Assembly: GCA_947495795.1 (NCBI GenBank)
Contig: CANMAI010000002.1
Span: forward strand, 310,001-374,000
Direction: 5' to 3'
Length of the DNA: 64,000 nt
Origin: an uncultured Paracoccaceae bacterium
GTDB taxonomy: Bacteria > Pseudomonadota > Alphaproteobacteria > Rhodobacterales > Rhodobacteraceae
In this document: one piece after another, positions 16,972 to 26,248 of the stretch
How positions within the stretch are numbered: the stretch's first letter is position 1
Layout of the letters: each line of letters begins with the position of its first letter
The notes under the pieces: model-generated
Told to the model about the DNA's origin: nothing
What the model saw: only the letters and a program-made list of their open reading frames with translations
The model's database searches: none
Translations under genes and position numbers: made by a program

Positions 16972-18635
16972 TGAGCGACTTCCCCATTTGGAAGAAGATC
17001 CTCGTCGCGCTTGCCTGCCTGTTTGGTGTGGTGTTTGCGATGCCGAACGTTTTCTATGCACAGGTGGAGAAGGCCAATGATGCGCGCGCATCGCTGGAGG
17101 TTGGCAATGTGTTGACGCCGGATGAGGCCGCAGCGGCGGAGGCATGGCCTTCCTGGGCACCCTCTGCGCTTGTCAATCTGGGCCTCGATCTGCGGGGTGG
17201 TGCGCATTTGCTGGTGGAAGTGGCCGTGGCAGATGTGCATGCAGAGCGGCTGGAGGGCTTCTGGCCCGAGATCCGCGACGGGTTGCGCGAGATCCGGGAT
17301 CAGGTGGGCACAGTGCGCCGGGTGAGCCTCGAAAACGGCGAATTGAGGGTTCGGATCGGTGAAGCCGCGGGCTTGCAGCAGGCGCTTTCTACCGTGCGGG
17401 CGCTGACGCAGCCTGTGGTTTCGCTGACAGGTGCAGGTTCGCGTGATTTCGAGGTCCGGCTGGATGCCAACCAGATTGTCGTGCAGCTTTCCGAGGCCGA
17501 GAAGATTGCGACGGACAACCGGACGATGGAGCAGAGCCTTGAGATCATCCGCCGCCGCGTGGACGAGACTGGCACGCGTGAGCCGACCATTCAGCGGCAG
17601 GGCGAGGACAGGATCCTCATTCAGGTGCCTGGGATCGGGAGTGCCGAGGAATTGCTGGCCCTTCTGGGCACCACGGCAAAGCTGGGCTTTCATCACGTTG
17701 TCTCGCGCACTGGCGATGGCAACGGGAACCCCGGCACGGGCAATGTAATTTTTCCGAGCCTTGATGAGCCGGGCACGTTCTATGTGGTGGAGCGGCGTGC
17801 GATCGTCTCCGGCGAAGATCTGGTGGATGCGCAGCCTGCGTTTGACCAGAACGGACGGCCTGCGGTGAGCTTTCGGTTCAATCCTTCCGGCGGGCGCGAT
17901 TTCGGGCGCCATACTGCGGAGAATATCGGCAACCCGTTTGCGATTGTACTGGATGATGAGGTGATTTCCGCACCGGTGATCCAGAGCCATATTCCTGGCG
18001 GAGCGGGTATTATCACCGGGAATTTCAGTATTGAGGAAAGCACACGGCTGGCGATCCTTCTGCGCGCGGGTGCCTTGCCCGCCGAGCTATCGGTTCTGGA
18101 GCAACGGACTGTGGGGCCGGAACTTGGGCAGGACAGCATTGATGCGGGGCGGATTGCGTGCATCGTGGCTTTCGGTGCAGTGCTGATCTTCATGGCGATG
18201 AGTTATGGGTTGTTCGGAATATTTGCGAACCTCGCGCTGATTATCAACGTGACGCTGGTGCTTGCACTTCTGTCGATATTGGGGGCCACGCTGACCCTGC
18301 CGGGGATTGCGGGTATTGTGCTGACGATCGGGATGGCGGTGGATGCCAATGTGCTGATATTCGAGCGGATCCGGGAGGAGCTGAAGCGGGCCAAGGGGCC
18401 GATGCGCGCCATCCAGACGGGTTATGAAAAGGCGCTTTCGGCTATCATTGACGCCAACATTACCACGCTGATTGCAGCCGTGATCCTCTTCTCCATCGGG
18501 TCCGGCCCTGTGCGGGGCTTTGCGGTGACGCTGGGGCTTGGGATCATCACATCTGTCTTCACGGCGATTTTTGTGACGCGGCTTTTTGTGGTGCTCTGGA
18601 TGGAGATACGCAAACCCAAGACGGTGGAGATCTGA
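16971..18635 (+). CDS. secD: Protein translocase subunit SecD
   Basis: Proton-driven accessory subunit of the Sec translocon. The 554 residues have an N-terminal TM (~8-28), a large periplasmic region starting with the family motif LGLDLRGGAHLLVEV and containing IRRRVDETGTREPTIQRQGEDRI, and five further TMs in the last ~190 residues. The latter region includes the TM4 signature GIVLTIGMAVDANVLIFERIREEL, where the conserved Asp lies. The gene is coupled to yajC upstream and secF downstream (one base between secD stop and secF start). Confidence 0.96.
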   Translation: MSDFPIWKKILVALACLFGVVFAMPNVFYAQVEKANDARASLEVGNVLTPDEAAAAEAWPSWAPSALVNLGLDLRGGAHLLVEVAVADVHAERLEGFWPEIRDGLREIRDQVGTVRRVSLENGELRVRIGEAAGLQQALSTVRALTQPVVSLTGAGSRDFEVRLDANQIVVQLSEAEKIATDNRTMEQSLEIIRRRVDETGTREPTIQRQGEDRILIQVPGIGSAEELLALLGTTAKLGFHHVVSRTGDGNGNPGTGNVIFPSLDEPGTFYVVERRAIVSGEDLVDAQPAFDQNGRPAVSFRFNPSGGRDFGRHTAENIGNPFAIVLDDEVISAPVIQSHIPGGAGIITGNFSIEESTRLAILLRAGALPAELSVLEQRTVGPELGQDSIDAGRIACIVAFGAVLIFMAMSYGLFGIFANLALIINVTLVLALLSILGATLTLPGIAGIVLTIGMAVDANVLIFERIREELKRAKGPMRAIQTGYEKALSAIIDANITTLIAAVILFSIGSGPVRGFAVTLGLGIITSVFTAIFVTRLFVVLWMEIRKPKTVEI

Positions 18636-18636
18636 G

Positions 18637-19620
18637 ATGCGTTTGCGGCTTGTAAGACAGGGCACGAAGATCAATTTCATGGGGATGGCGCGGCCCGGTG
18701 TGGCGCTTTCCGGTCTGTCGATTGTGGCGTCTTTCGTGGCGTTCTTCATGATGGGGCTGAACTTCGGGATCGATTTTCGCGGCGGGACGATGATTACCGC
18801 GGCAACCGAGGAGCCTGCGGATGTGGGCACGTATCGCGAGACGTTGGGCGGCCTCGGGATCGGCGATTTTGCGGTGACGGAGATATTTGACCCGGCGGCG
18901 GAGTTTACAGGCTCGGTGCCAAATCAGGTGACGATCCGGATTGAGCAGGAGGGCGATGACGCGAACATCCAGCAACAGGTTATTCTGGATGTGAAGGCGG
19001 CTCTTTCCGAGACCTTTCCGGGGATAAAATACCTGCAGACGGATAGTGTGGGTGCGAAGGTTTCGGGCGAGCTGGTGCAGGCCGGGATACTGGCCATCGT
19101 TCTCGCCATCGGGGCGGTGCTTTTCTACATCTGGCTGCGGTTCGAATGGCAGTTTTCCGTCGGGGCCGTGGCGGCCCTTGTGCATGACGTGATCCTGACG
19201 ATCGGCGTTTTTGCGATCACGCAGATCGAGTTCAACCTCTCCATCATCGCGGCGATCCTGACGATTGTGGGCTATTCGCTGAACGATACGGTGGTGGTGT
19301 TTGACCGCGTGCGCGAGAACCTGCGCCGGTTCAAGCAAACGGATCTGGGGGAGGTGCTGAACCTTTCGATCAACGAGACGTTGAGCCGGACCTTGATGAC
19401 CTCCGTGACCACGCTTCTGGCGCTGGTGGCGCTTTATGTTCTTGGGGGTGACGTGATCCGCGGGTTTACCTTCGCGATGATCTGGGGCGTGCTGGTGGGG
19501 ACGTATTCCTCCGTCTTCATCGCTTCGCCGATCCTGCACCGGCTGGATGTGAAACGCGACTGGTCCAAGACCGATGGGGGTGGCGGTGCCGGGACGCAGT
19601 TTGCCAATATAGATGCCTGA
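18637..19620 (+). CDS. secF: Protein translocase subunit SecF
   Basis: Partner of SecD. I place the start at the ATG at 18637, directly after the secD TGA; the frame is open 17 codons earlier inside secD, but the family begins at MRLRLVRQGTKINF. The 327-residue product has TM1 (~22-40), the motif FGIDFRGGTMI, a periplasmic domain, and five C-terminal TMs. IVGYSLNDTVVVFDRVRENLRR and NETLSRTLMTSVTTLLALVAL are diagnostic of SecF. It is separated by 56 bases from the next gene. Confidence 0.96.
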   Translation: MRLRLVRQGTKINFMGMARPGVALSGLSIVASFVAFFMMGLNFGIDFRGGTMITAATEEPADVGTYRETLGGLGIGDFAVTEIFDPAAEFTGSVPNQVTIRIEQEGDDANIQQQVILDVKAALSETFPGIKYLQTDSVGAKVSGELVQAGILAIVLAIGAVLFYIWLRFEWQFSVGAVAALVHDVILTIGVFAITQIEFNLSIIAAILTIVGYSLNDTVVVFDRVRENLRRFKQTDLGEVLNLSINETLSRTLMTSVTTLLALVALYVLGGDVIRGFTFAMIWGVLVGTYSSVFIASPILHRLDVKRDWSKTDGGGGAGTQFANIDA

Positions 19621-19676
19621 GCGGAGTATTCTCCCTGGGCCTTGATGCCTTCGGCGAGGATATTTTTGGACAATAG

Positions 19677-20213
19677 ATGAAGAGCCGCGTTGGTTCTTCG
19701 GATTCGGGGCGGGCGGTGTATCAGAGCCGGTTTGACAGGTTTATCGGGATGCTGGAGCGCTCTGCCCATGCGCTGCGGATGGGGCTGGTTCTGGCCGGTG
19801 TGGTTGTGGGCAGTATAGCCCTTTTCATAGCATTCAACGGACCAAAGGCGGAGCGGGCGGAGGAATTGGCAGCTCTTCTTGCCGAAGGGCCACAACCCGT
19901 GCGGGCCGTGGCGCCGGATGGCTGGACGCATATGTGCCTTGGTGCGCCGGGGCAGGATGTGCGAGAGTTGATCCGTGCGGAGACGGATGAGGAGGCGCTG
20001 GCCTGTGCCGGGTTCAATCAGACGTTCTTTTTCTACGAAGGATATGCGGCGATCGGCTTTGTCTCTGCCCTTGGGTGCGATATCATGCCAGTGCCGGAAG
20101 CACTTTTCTCTCCCTCCGGCGGAGAGCCCCGCTGTGAGGCCCGTCGGGGGCTGATGATGATGGAGCTGGTGGATGGCGATGCGGGGCCCAAGCTGACAGT
20201 GGAGCGGAAATAG
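19677..20213 (+). CDS. Membrane-anchored protein of unknown function
   Basis: This 178-residue protein has one TM (about residues 35-53) after a basic N-terminus, so type II topology with a periplasmic domain is likely. The soluble part has four Cys (in HMCLG, LACAG, LGCDI and PRCEA) that could form disulfides, and ends with MMMELVDGDAGPKLTVERK. Not a recognised family. It sits between secF and the Mth938-like gene, two bases before the latter, in a place often filled by small genes in Rhodobacterales. Involvement in secretion is only a guess from position. Confidence 0.65.
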   Translation: MKSRVGSSDSGRAVYQSRFDRFIGMLERSAHALRMGLVLAGVVVGSIALFIAFNGPKAERAEELAALLAEGPQPVRAVAPDGWTHMCLGAPGQDVRELIRAETDEEALACAGFNQTFFFYEGYAAIGFVSALGCDIMPVPEALFSPSGGEPRCEARRGLMMMELVDGDAGPKLTVERK

Positions 20214-20215
20214 CG

Positions 20216-20569
20216 ATGCGGATTACCGAGATTGTTTATGATACGGGCCAGCCTGTAGACGGCTATGGGCCGGGCTTTTTCCGCCTTGGCGGCGACGAGC
20301 GCGCCGGGCCGTTGGCCGTGCTGCCCGGTGGGCCTGTCGCATGGAGCGGCTGGCCCGAGCACCAGATTTTCTTGGAGAATGCCGATAGGATTGACGTGTT
20401 GCTCGCGGGCATGGGGGCGGATATCGCGGTGCTTGATCCGGAGATCCAGGCTGCCCTCGAAGCGGCGGGTATTGGCGTGGAGCTGATGGCAAGCCCTTCC
20501 GCCTGCCGCACCTACAACATCCTTCTGGCCGAAGGGCGGCGCGTGGGACTTGCGGCGCTGCCTCTCTGA
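20216..20569 (+). CDS. Mth938-like domain protein (DUF498 family)
   Basis: The 117-residue product matches the Mth938/NDUFAF3-like fold pattern: a short beta lead (MRITEIVYDTGQPVDGYGPGF), FRLGG, then VLLAGMGADIAVLDPEIQAALEAAGIGVELMASPSACRTYNILLAEGRRVGLAALPL. In eukaryotes, relatives help assemble respiratory complex I. In alphaproteobacteria the gene commonly follows secDF, and its role is unproven. It starts two bases after the previous stop, suggesting co-translation. Confidence 0.85.
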   Translation: MRITEIVYDTGQPVDGYGPGFFRLGGDERAGPLAVLPGGPVAWSGWPEHQIFLENADRIDVLLAGMGADIAVLDPEIQAALEAAGIGVELMASPSACRTYNILLAEGRRVGLAALPL

Positions 20570-20685
20570 GCCCATCATGGCGCTTGCAGAAATTCTCATT
20601 TCCGGGTTTCCGTTCCCGCTCAGGAACTTATATATCCCAGAGGCGTTAACTTCGCCCAACCTTCGCCTTTAACAGGAGACAGACA

Positions 20686-21288
20686 ATGGCTTTCGAACTT
20701 CCCGATCTTCCCTATGCGCATGATGCGCTGGCCTCTGCCGGAATGTCCGCCGAGACGCTGGAATTTCACCATGATATTCACCACAAGGCCTATGTCGACA
20801 ATGGCAACAAGCTGCTGGATGGCTCTGGCCACGAAGGCAAATCGCTGGAAGACATCGTGAAGGCGACGTATGAGGCGGGGGCCGTTGCGCAATCGGGCCT
20901 TTTCAACAACATGAGCCAGCTTTGGAACCACAATCAGTTCTGGGAAATGATGGGCCCTTCTGGGCGTGCGATGCCTTCCGAACTGGAAAGCAAGATCGTG
21001 GAGGCGTTTGGTTCTGTTGATGAGTTCAAATCGCAATTCTCCGCGGCAGGTGCTGGGCAGTTCGGCTCTGGCTGGTGTTGGCTTGTACAGGACGGCGACG
21101 GTGGCCTGAAAGTGACGAAGACGGAGAACGGCGTGAACCCGCTCTGCTTTGGGCAGACGGCGCTGCTGGGCTGTGATGTCTGGGAGCATTCCTACTACAT
21201 CGACTTCCGCAACAAGCGCCCGGCATATCTCACCAATTTCCTCGACAACCTGGTGAACTGGGAAAATGTGGCTTCGCGACTGAGCTGA
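20686..21288 (+). CDS. sodB: Superoxide dismutase, Fe-type (SodB)
   Basis: Converts superoxide to peroxide and oxygen. The 200-residue length fits the Fe/Mn family. Predicted metal ligands are H28 (LEFHHDIHHKAYV), H82 (LWNHNQFW), D164 and H168 (CDVWEHSYYIDF). The residues GAGQFGSGWCWLV support Fe over Mn, though this family can be cambialistic. No signal peptide, so cytoplasmic. AGGAG precedes the ATG. The gene is monocistronic with a clear terminator. Confidence 0.94.
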   Translation: MAFELPDLPYAHDALASAGMSAETLEFHHDIHHKAYVDNGNKLLDGSGHEGKSLEDIVKATYEAGAVAQSGLFNNMSQLWNHNQFWEMMGPSGRAMPSELESKIVEAFGSVDEFKSQFSAAGAGQFGSGWCWLVQDGDGGLKVTKTENGVNPLCFGQTALLGCDVWEHSYYIDFRNKRPAYLTNFLDNLVNWENVASRLS

Positions 21289-21312
21289 TAGCTACCCTGA
21301 ACCTGAGTTCGG

Positions 21313-21334
21313 AAGGCGCCTTTGCGGGCGCCTT
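21313..21334 (+). terminator. Rho-independent terminator of sodB
   Basis: aaggcgcc-tttgcg-ggcgcctt forms an 8-bp stem with a 6-base loop followed by tct, 24 bases after the sodB stop and just before the stop of the convergent sulfotransferase gene. It probably serves both. Confidence 0.75.
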
Positions 21335-21335
21335 T

Positions 21336-22199
21336 CTAGATACGGGCACAAAAGTTTGCGCCAAACCGCTTTTCCAGGAAAGCCCGTTGTTTGCTTGCGG
21401 TGCGCTCTATGACCTCCAGAGCTGCAGGCTCAATTTCCACGCTGCCTGTCTGGCTGTTATGCTTCCTGCCTACATCTTCGTACCCGTCGAACGGATCCAG
21501 CCCGATAAAGGCTTCTATTGATCGCAAGGCCGCTTGTGGGTTTGATTTGATGTCTCCAAACGGAACGTAGAGAATCTGATCTCCGAAAACCTTGTCCCAG
21601 ATCGGAATGTTGGTAATGAAATCGGCCCTGCTTTGAAAAATATCCTGCTGCACCCGAGTGGTCTGCTTCAGTTTGGGAGTTGATTGAACGCCCATCGACA
21701 GTGCTGAAACCATGCGGGCAACTGGCTCGCGTATGAGAATTATTATCCGCGCATCTGGTGCCAGCTGATGTATGTGGGTGACAGATTTTTCGCCCAGAAA
21801 AAAGTAGTCGGGCGTGAACTCCCCGGTGAGACAACCCTCTGGGAGAACCTGAAAGACCTGCCTGTACCAAGTCTCCGTCGGATCGGCAGCGTTTTCCGCT
21901 ATCTGATGATAGTGTGCTGCCCTCCGGAGGTGCAGCCCTTTCAGGCTTTTCAACGCTTTTGAGTGCGCCCGTCGAGCACAGCGTTCCGCAAAACCCGGAT
22001 ACCTGATGCCGCGATAGATATAGTTGAAATAGTTCAATTCCTTTGCGATCGGCATGCGGGTTTGGGGATGTTGCTTGAGGTTGTAGTGAAGCCAGGTCGT
22101 GCCGGATTTGTGAATGCCCGGACACAGAAAATCGAACAGGCGATCACGTTTTGGCTTTGGCCCGTATTGCAAAGTGAGGCGAGACAGAAGGGGAAGCAT
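21336..22199 (-). CDS. Sulfotransferase domain protein
   Basis: This 287-residue protein has the PAPS 5'-phosphosulfate loop near the N-terminus (CPGIHKSGTTWLHYNL, residues ~26-41). The 3'-phosphate-binding region is IILIREPVARMVSALSMG near residue 150. FGDIKSNPQAALRSIEAFIGL is the usual third conserved stretch. It probably transfers sulfate from PAPS to a sugar or lipid acceptor; the acceptor is unknown. Base composition is clearly lower in GC than sodB, and no related polysaccharide genes are adjacent, consistent with horizontal acquisition of a single gene. Confidence 0.85.
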   Translation of the reverse strand: MLPLLSRLTLQYGPKPKRDRLFDFLCPGIHKSGTTWLHYNLKQHPQTRMPIAKELNYFNYIYRGIRYPGFAERCARRAHSKALKSLKGLHLRRAAHYHQIAENAADPTETWYRQVFQVLPEGCLTGEFTPDYFFLGEKSVTHIHQLAPDARIIILIREPVARMVSALSMGVQSTPKLKQTTRVQQDIFQSRADFITNIPIWDKVFGDQILYVPFGDIKSNPQAALRSIEAFIGLDPFDGYEDVGRKHNSQTGSVEIEPAALEVIERTASKQRAFLEKRFGANFCARI

Positions 22200-22302
22200 C
22201 TAGGCCATTATCCATTTTCAAGTCGGCTAAACTGGGAAAGTCTTTTGTGCGGCGGCTGGATAATGTTCTGGAGCAGGATAGGCAAGCGGATGAGGTTGGG
22301 TT

Positions 22303-22863
22303 TTAGCCTTGGTGTGTGGACAGTGCTCTGAGTGCGTTTTCGACAGAGGGGTGCACGTGAAGAAGCCCGCGAAAGGAAGGATCCGCGAAACCCTCTGCTG
22401 TGATTTTATCCAGAAGCGCGAGCAAAGGATCCCAGTAACCCTGGATGTTGAGAAGGTGGATGGGTTTGGTGTGAAGGCCGAGTTGTGCCCATGTGAGAAC
22501 CTCGAACAGTTCATCCAGAGAGCCGGGGCCGCCGGGAAGGGTGACGATGGCGTCGGCGTTCATGAACATGACTTTCTTGCGCTCGTGCATCGTTTCGGTA
22601 ACCACGAAGCTGGTGAGATCATGCTTGCCGACCTCGGCATCGAGGAGGTGAACGGGGATCACGCCGAACGTCTCTCCGCCTGCCTTTTGTGCAGCCCTGG
22701 CAACCCCGCCCATCAGGCCCACATCACCGGCACCGTAGACGAGACGGATACCTGCCCGCGCCATTTCGCGCCCGAGGCTTTCTGCGGCTTCCATGTAGGC
22801 CGGATCCTTTCCGGGCCGTGAGCCGCAGAACACGCACACGGAAAATTGCTGTCGGATTGTCAC
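22303..22863 (-). CDS. LOG-family nucleotide phosphoribohydrolase
   Basis: Cleaves (or is related to enzymes that cleave) the N-glycosidic bond of nucleoside 5'-monophosphates; plant relatives activate cytokinins. The product has the Rossmann N-terminus SVCVFCGSRPG, YGAGDVGLMGGVARAA, and the family signature MHERKKVMF plus PGGPGSLDELFEVLTW (PGGxG(T/S)xxE). I use the GTG at 22863 because GAGG lies 9 bases upstream; a GTG at 22878 is the alternative and would add five residues. The size of about 186 residues is normal. Divergent from the LysM gene. Confidence 0.88.
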   Translation of the reverse strand: MTIRQQFSVCVFCGSRPGKDPAYMEAAESLGREMARAGIRLVYGAGDVGLMGGVARAAQKAGGETFGVIPVHLLDAEVGKHDLTSFVVTETMHERKKVMFMNADAIVTLPGGPGSLDELFEVLTWAQLGLHTKPIHLLNIQGYWDPLLALLDKITAEGFADPSFRGLLHVHPSVENALRALSTHQG

Positions 22864-22998
22864 GGGATACGGCCTCACATCTTGTAAAGTCTGGAAATTT
22901 CGCGCATTTTGACGGGCAATTGGGGAGAAGGCGAGCGTTACTTTCGGATATCTGCGAAGGAATGCTTATCTGATCGCGGGTGTGGTGCTGAGGCGGAT

Positions 22999-24252
22999 AT
23001 GAGCGAAGCTGAACAGGCTGCTGAGGGTTCCAGGGCAGCCCCCATCATAATAGGCATTGCCGTTGTTCTGGGCCTGATTGGTCTTGTGGCGGACCCGTTC
23101 GGCTGGCGGACGGTGCCGGAAGAGGAGGCTGTTTCTTCCGCAAGTGTGCCTGAGGAAGAGGACGCCGGGGATACATCTTCCGAGAATATTGTGGCCTCCG
23201 TTCAGCCTGAACCGGCCGGGGAGCGGGATGAGCCAGGTGCGCGTGGCAGTGAGCCCGAGGATTCCGGAACTATCGAAGCAGGTGGCATTGCGCCTGAAGC
23301 CGGTAGTGAGGCCGAGGCCGAATTGCCAGATGCCCGTGCGGGTGGCGAAATTGATGTGAAGGTTTCCAATGGCGCGGACCCTTCTGTTGTGGCGGAAACG
23401 CCCCGTGTAAGCGAGCCGCAAGGTGCGCCGAATGAGGTTCCGCCGAGCCTGCCGGAGTTTGATCTTGTGCGGGTGGATGCAGAGGGTGCTGGCGTTGTGG
23501 CGGGGCGGGCTGATCCGGGTACGCGCGTGCGCGTTCTGGCCAATGGCTCTGAAATTGCGACGGCTGAGGCTGATGCAAAGGGTGAGTTCGTGGCATTTAT
23601 CCAGACGCCTGCCTCCGATGAGGGGCAACTCCTCTCTCTGGTGGCTGAAGGACAGACTGGGCTGAGTGAGGGCGCTGAGACGGTGCTTTTGGTGCCTGTC
23701 GCCCTGTCTGATGAGGAGGTGGCTTCGGCGCCTGCTATCCTGAAGAAAGAGGCCGGTAGCGACACGGTAACAGTTGTGCAGCCCGGTGCGCTTGGCAAGG
23801 TGCGGAGCGTAACGCTGGATGCGATCACCTATGATGAAGCAGGTGCTGTGGTGCTTTCGGGCCGTGCGCCAAAGATACAGTCGATCCGGATCTATGTGGA
23901 TGCAGAGCCTGTGATCGTGGTGCAAAGTTCCGAGGCAGGCACATGGGATGCAACGCTTTCGGGGGTTGCGGCAGGGCGTTACGTTTTGCGTGTGGATGCG
24001 CTCTCCGAAAGTGGCTCCGTGGAGAGCCGGGTCGAGAGCCCGTTTCAGCGAGTATTTCCGGCGGCCGCCATCGCATCGCTCTCGCAGATCACCGTGCAAC
24101 CCGGAAACACGCTTTGGGTGATGGCGGAACAGCGCTACGGCAACGGATTTCAGTACACGCAGATCTTTGCCGCCAATGAGGGTTTGATCCGTGATCCTGA
24201 TCTTATCTATCCGGGCCAAATTCTGGAATTGCCGGACGCTGCGGGCGAGTAA
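22999..24252 (+). CDS. LysM peptidoglycan-binding, membrane-anchored protein
   Basis: The start is placed at the ATG at 22999 (GAGG upstream), although the frame opens at 22909. The 417 residues comprise one TM (~15-33), a long Ala/Glu/Pro-rich low-complexity spacer (~45-165), an Ig-like beta domain (~165-235, with VAGRADPGTRVRVLANGSEI), a second beta region, and a C-terminal LysM domain (~365-415: VQPGNTLWVMAEQRYGNG...LIYPGQILELP). This is the common alphaproteobacterial layout in which an inner-membrane anchor and acidic spacer hold LysM against the cell wall. A structural or cell-wall sensing role is inferred. Confidence 0.85.
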   Translation: MSEAEQAAEGSRAAPIIIGIAVVLGLIGLVADPFGWRTVPEEEAVSSASVPEEEDAGDTSSENIVASVQPEPAGERDEPGARGSEPEDSGTIEAGGIAPEAGSEAEAELPDARAGGEIDVKVSNGADPSVVAETPRVSEPQGAPNEVPPSLPEFDLVRVDAEGAGVVAGRADPGTRVRVLANGSEIATAEADAKGEFVAFIQTPASDEGQLLSLVAEGQTGLSEGAETVLLVPVALSDEEVASAPAILKKEAGSDTVTVVQPGALGKVRSVTLDAITYDEAGAVVLSGRAPKIQSIRIYVDAEPVIVVQSSEAGTWDATLSGVAAGRYVLRVDALSESGSVESRVESPFQRVFPAAAIASLSQITVQPGNTLWVMAEQRYGNGFQYTQIFAANEGLIRDPDLIYPGQILELPDAAGE

Positions 24253-24318
24253 TTCTGCAAACGTGGACTTCCGGGCTTATGGTTCCTAAGTAAGGGCAAG
24301 TATTCCGGAAAGAACCCC

Positions 24319-26169
24319 ATGGCAGACGTAACCACCACACCCGACGTTGGAACGCCCGACGCGGAGCCTACCGCATCCGAGGAGCGCCAGAGTGCGCTGC
24401 GCACCATTCGCAAGGTTGGACCCTACCTTTGGCCCGAAGGCCGCCCCGATGTGAAGATCCGTGTGGTATTGGCCATGATCGCGCTGGTGCTGGGCAAGGT
24501 GGTGACGGTGGGTATCCCCGCCTTTTTCGGGGCAACCGTGGATGCGCTGGCACCGGATGCGCCGGATATGGCCTTTTTCATGATTTCCTCCAGCGTGGGG
24601 CTGGTGCTGGCTTATGGGGCGATGCGCCTTGCCAGCGTGGGTTTCAACCAGTTGCGGGATGCGGTTTTTGCCCGCGTGGGGCAGGGTGCCCTGCGCCAGC
24701 TTGCCCTGGAGACGTTCCAGCACATTCATGCGCTGAGCCTGCGCTACCATATCAGCCGCAAGACCGGGGGGCTGAGCCGGGTGATCGAGCGCGGCGTGAA
24801 GGGAGTGGAGTTCCTTCTGCGGTTCCTTCTCTTCTCGATGGGGCCATTGGCGCTGGAGCTGCTGATGGTTTGCGCGATTTTCTTCTTTGCGTTCGGGTCG
24901 TCTTACCTTTGGATCGTGGCGCTGACGATAGCCCTTTATGTCTGGTTCACGTTTGCGGTGACCGAATGGCGGGTGAAGATCCGCCGGGAAATGAACGAGG
25001 AAGACACGAACGCCAACCAAAAGGCTATCGACAGTCTGCTGAACTTCGAGACGGTGAAATATTTTGGCGCGGAGCGGCGCGAGGCCGAACGCTATGATGC
25101 GTCCATGCAGGGCTATGAGAAGGCGGCTGTGAAGACGCTGCATTCGCTTGCCTTCCTGAATTTCGGGCAATCCGTCCTGATCACCGGTGGTCTGGTGACG
25201 GTCATGGTGCTTGGTGCGCTGGCTGTCGAGGCCGGAGAGTTGACGGTGGGCCAGTTCGTGATGATCAACGCCTATATGGTGCAGATCACGATGCCGCTGA
25301 ACTTTCTTGGTACGGTCTACCGCGAGATCCGGCAGGCGCTGGTGGATATGGGCGACATGTTCAATCTGCTGGAGCAGCCCGCCGAGATTACGGACAAACC
25401 CGATGCGCCGGATCTGAAGGTGACAGGTGGGCGGATTACCTTTGAAGGTGCGCGGTTCGGATACAATGACGACCGCACGATCCTGCACGGGTTAGATCTG
25501 GAGGTTGAGCCCGGTCAGACGGTGGCCGTTGTCGGGCCATCGGGTTCCGGCAAGTCCACGATCGGGCGGCTTTTATTCCGGTTCTATGACGTGGAGGCGG
25601 GGGCGCTTTCGATTGACGGGCAAGATGTGCGGGATATCCGGCAGGAGAGCCTGCGCGCCCAGATCGGTGTGGTGCCGCAGGATACGGTGCTGTTCAACGA
25701 TTCGGTTGGGTACAACATCGCCTATGGCAAGCCGGGTGCATCGCAGGAGGACATTGAGGATGCGGCACGATCCGCGCAGATCCATGACTTCATCGAGAGC
25801 CTGCCAGACGGCTATGACACAACCGTGGGAGAGCGCGGACTGAAGCTTTCCGGCGGTGAGAAGCAGCGCGTGGGTATCGCGCGGACATTGCTGAAGAACC
25901 CGCCCATCCTGTTGCTGGATGAGGCGACGTCCGCGCTGGATACGGAAACGGAGCGCGATATTCAGGAGAGCCTGAAGGCCATGGGCGAAGGGCGGAGTGT
26001 GATCACGATCGCGCACAGGCTTTCAACAGTGGTGCATGCCGACAAGATCGTGGTTCTAGAAAAGGGCCGGGTGGCGGAAGAGGGCACGCATGAAGCGCTG
26101 CTGGCGCGAGATGGGCGCTATGCGCGGATGTGGCATACGCAACAGGCGGAAGAGGGTGAGGCGGCCTGA
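24319..26169 (+). CDS. Atm1/ABCB7-type ABC exporter (permease-ATPase)
   Basis: This 616-residue half-transporter acts as a homodimer in the inner membrane. It has six TMs in residues ~50-340 and a nucleotide-binding domain from ~375: Walker A GPSGSGKST, signature LSGGEKQRVGIARTLL, Walker B ILLLDEATSALD. The stretch VTEWRVKIRREMNEEDTNANQKAIDSL with LLNFETVKYFGAERRE is the Atm1/HMT1 hallmark, so export of glutathione-linked metals or persulfide is the likely role. Bacterial Atm1 protects against heavy metals. The N-terminal 30 residues are polar and variable. A hairpin follows the stop. Confidence 0.92.
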   Translation: MADVTTTPDVGTPDAEPTASEERQSALRTIRKVGPYLWPEGRPDVKIRVVLAMIALVLGKVVTVGIPAFFGATVDALAPDAPDMAFFMISSSVGLVLAYGAMRLASVGFNQLRDAVFARVGQGALRQLALETFQHIHALSLRYHISRKTGGLSRVIERGVKGVEFLLRFLLFSMGPLALELLMVCAIFFFAFGSSYLWIVALTIALYVWFTFAVTEWRVKIRREMNEEDTNANQKAIDSLLNFETVKYFGAERREAERYDASMQGYEKAAVKTLHSLAFLNFGQSVLITGGLVTVMVLGALAVEAGELTVGQFVMINAYMVQITMPLNFLGTVYREIRQALVDMGDMFNLLEQPAEITDKPDAPDLKVTGGRITFEGARFGYNDDRTILHGLDLEVEPGQTVAVVGPSGSGKSTIGRLLFRFYDVEAGALSIDGQDVRDIRQESLRAQIGVVPQDTVLFNDSVGYNIAYGKPGASQEDIEDAARSAQIHDFIESLPDGYDTTVGERGLKLSGGEKQRVGIARTLLKNPPILLLDEATSALDTETERDIQESLKAMGEGRSVITIAHRLSTVVHADKIVVLEKGRVAEEGTHEALLARDGRYARMWHTQQAEEGEAA

Positions 26170-26174
26170 CTTGT

Positions 26175-26212
26175 GTTGCCAGAGTGAGGGAAAAGGTCCT
26201 TTTCTGGGCAAC
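26175..26212. terminator. Hairpin between convergent atm1-type and small exported genes
   Basis: gttgcc pairs with ggcaac, and inside it gaaaag pairs with cttttc around a 3-base loop, with unpaired bases between the two stems. The position between two converging stops supports a bidirectional terminator. Confidence 0.5.
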
Positions 26213-26248
26213 TCAAAAGATGTGACGCAAATTCCTGTCCTGCTCTTT

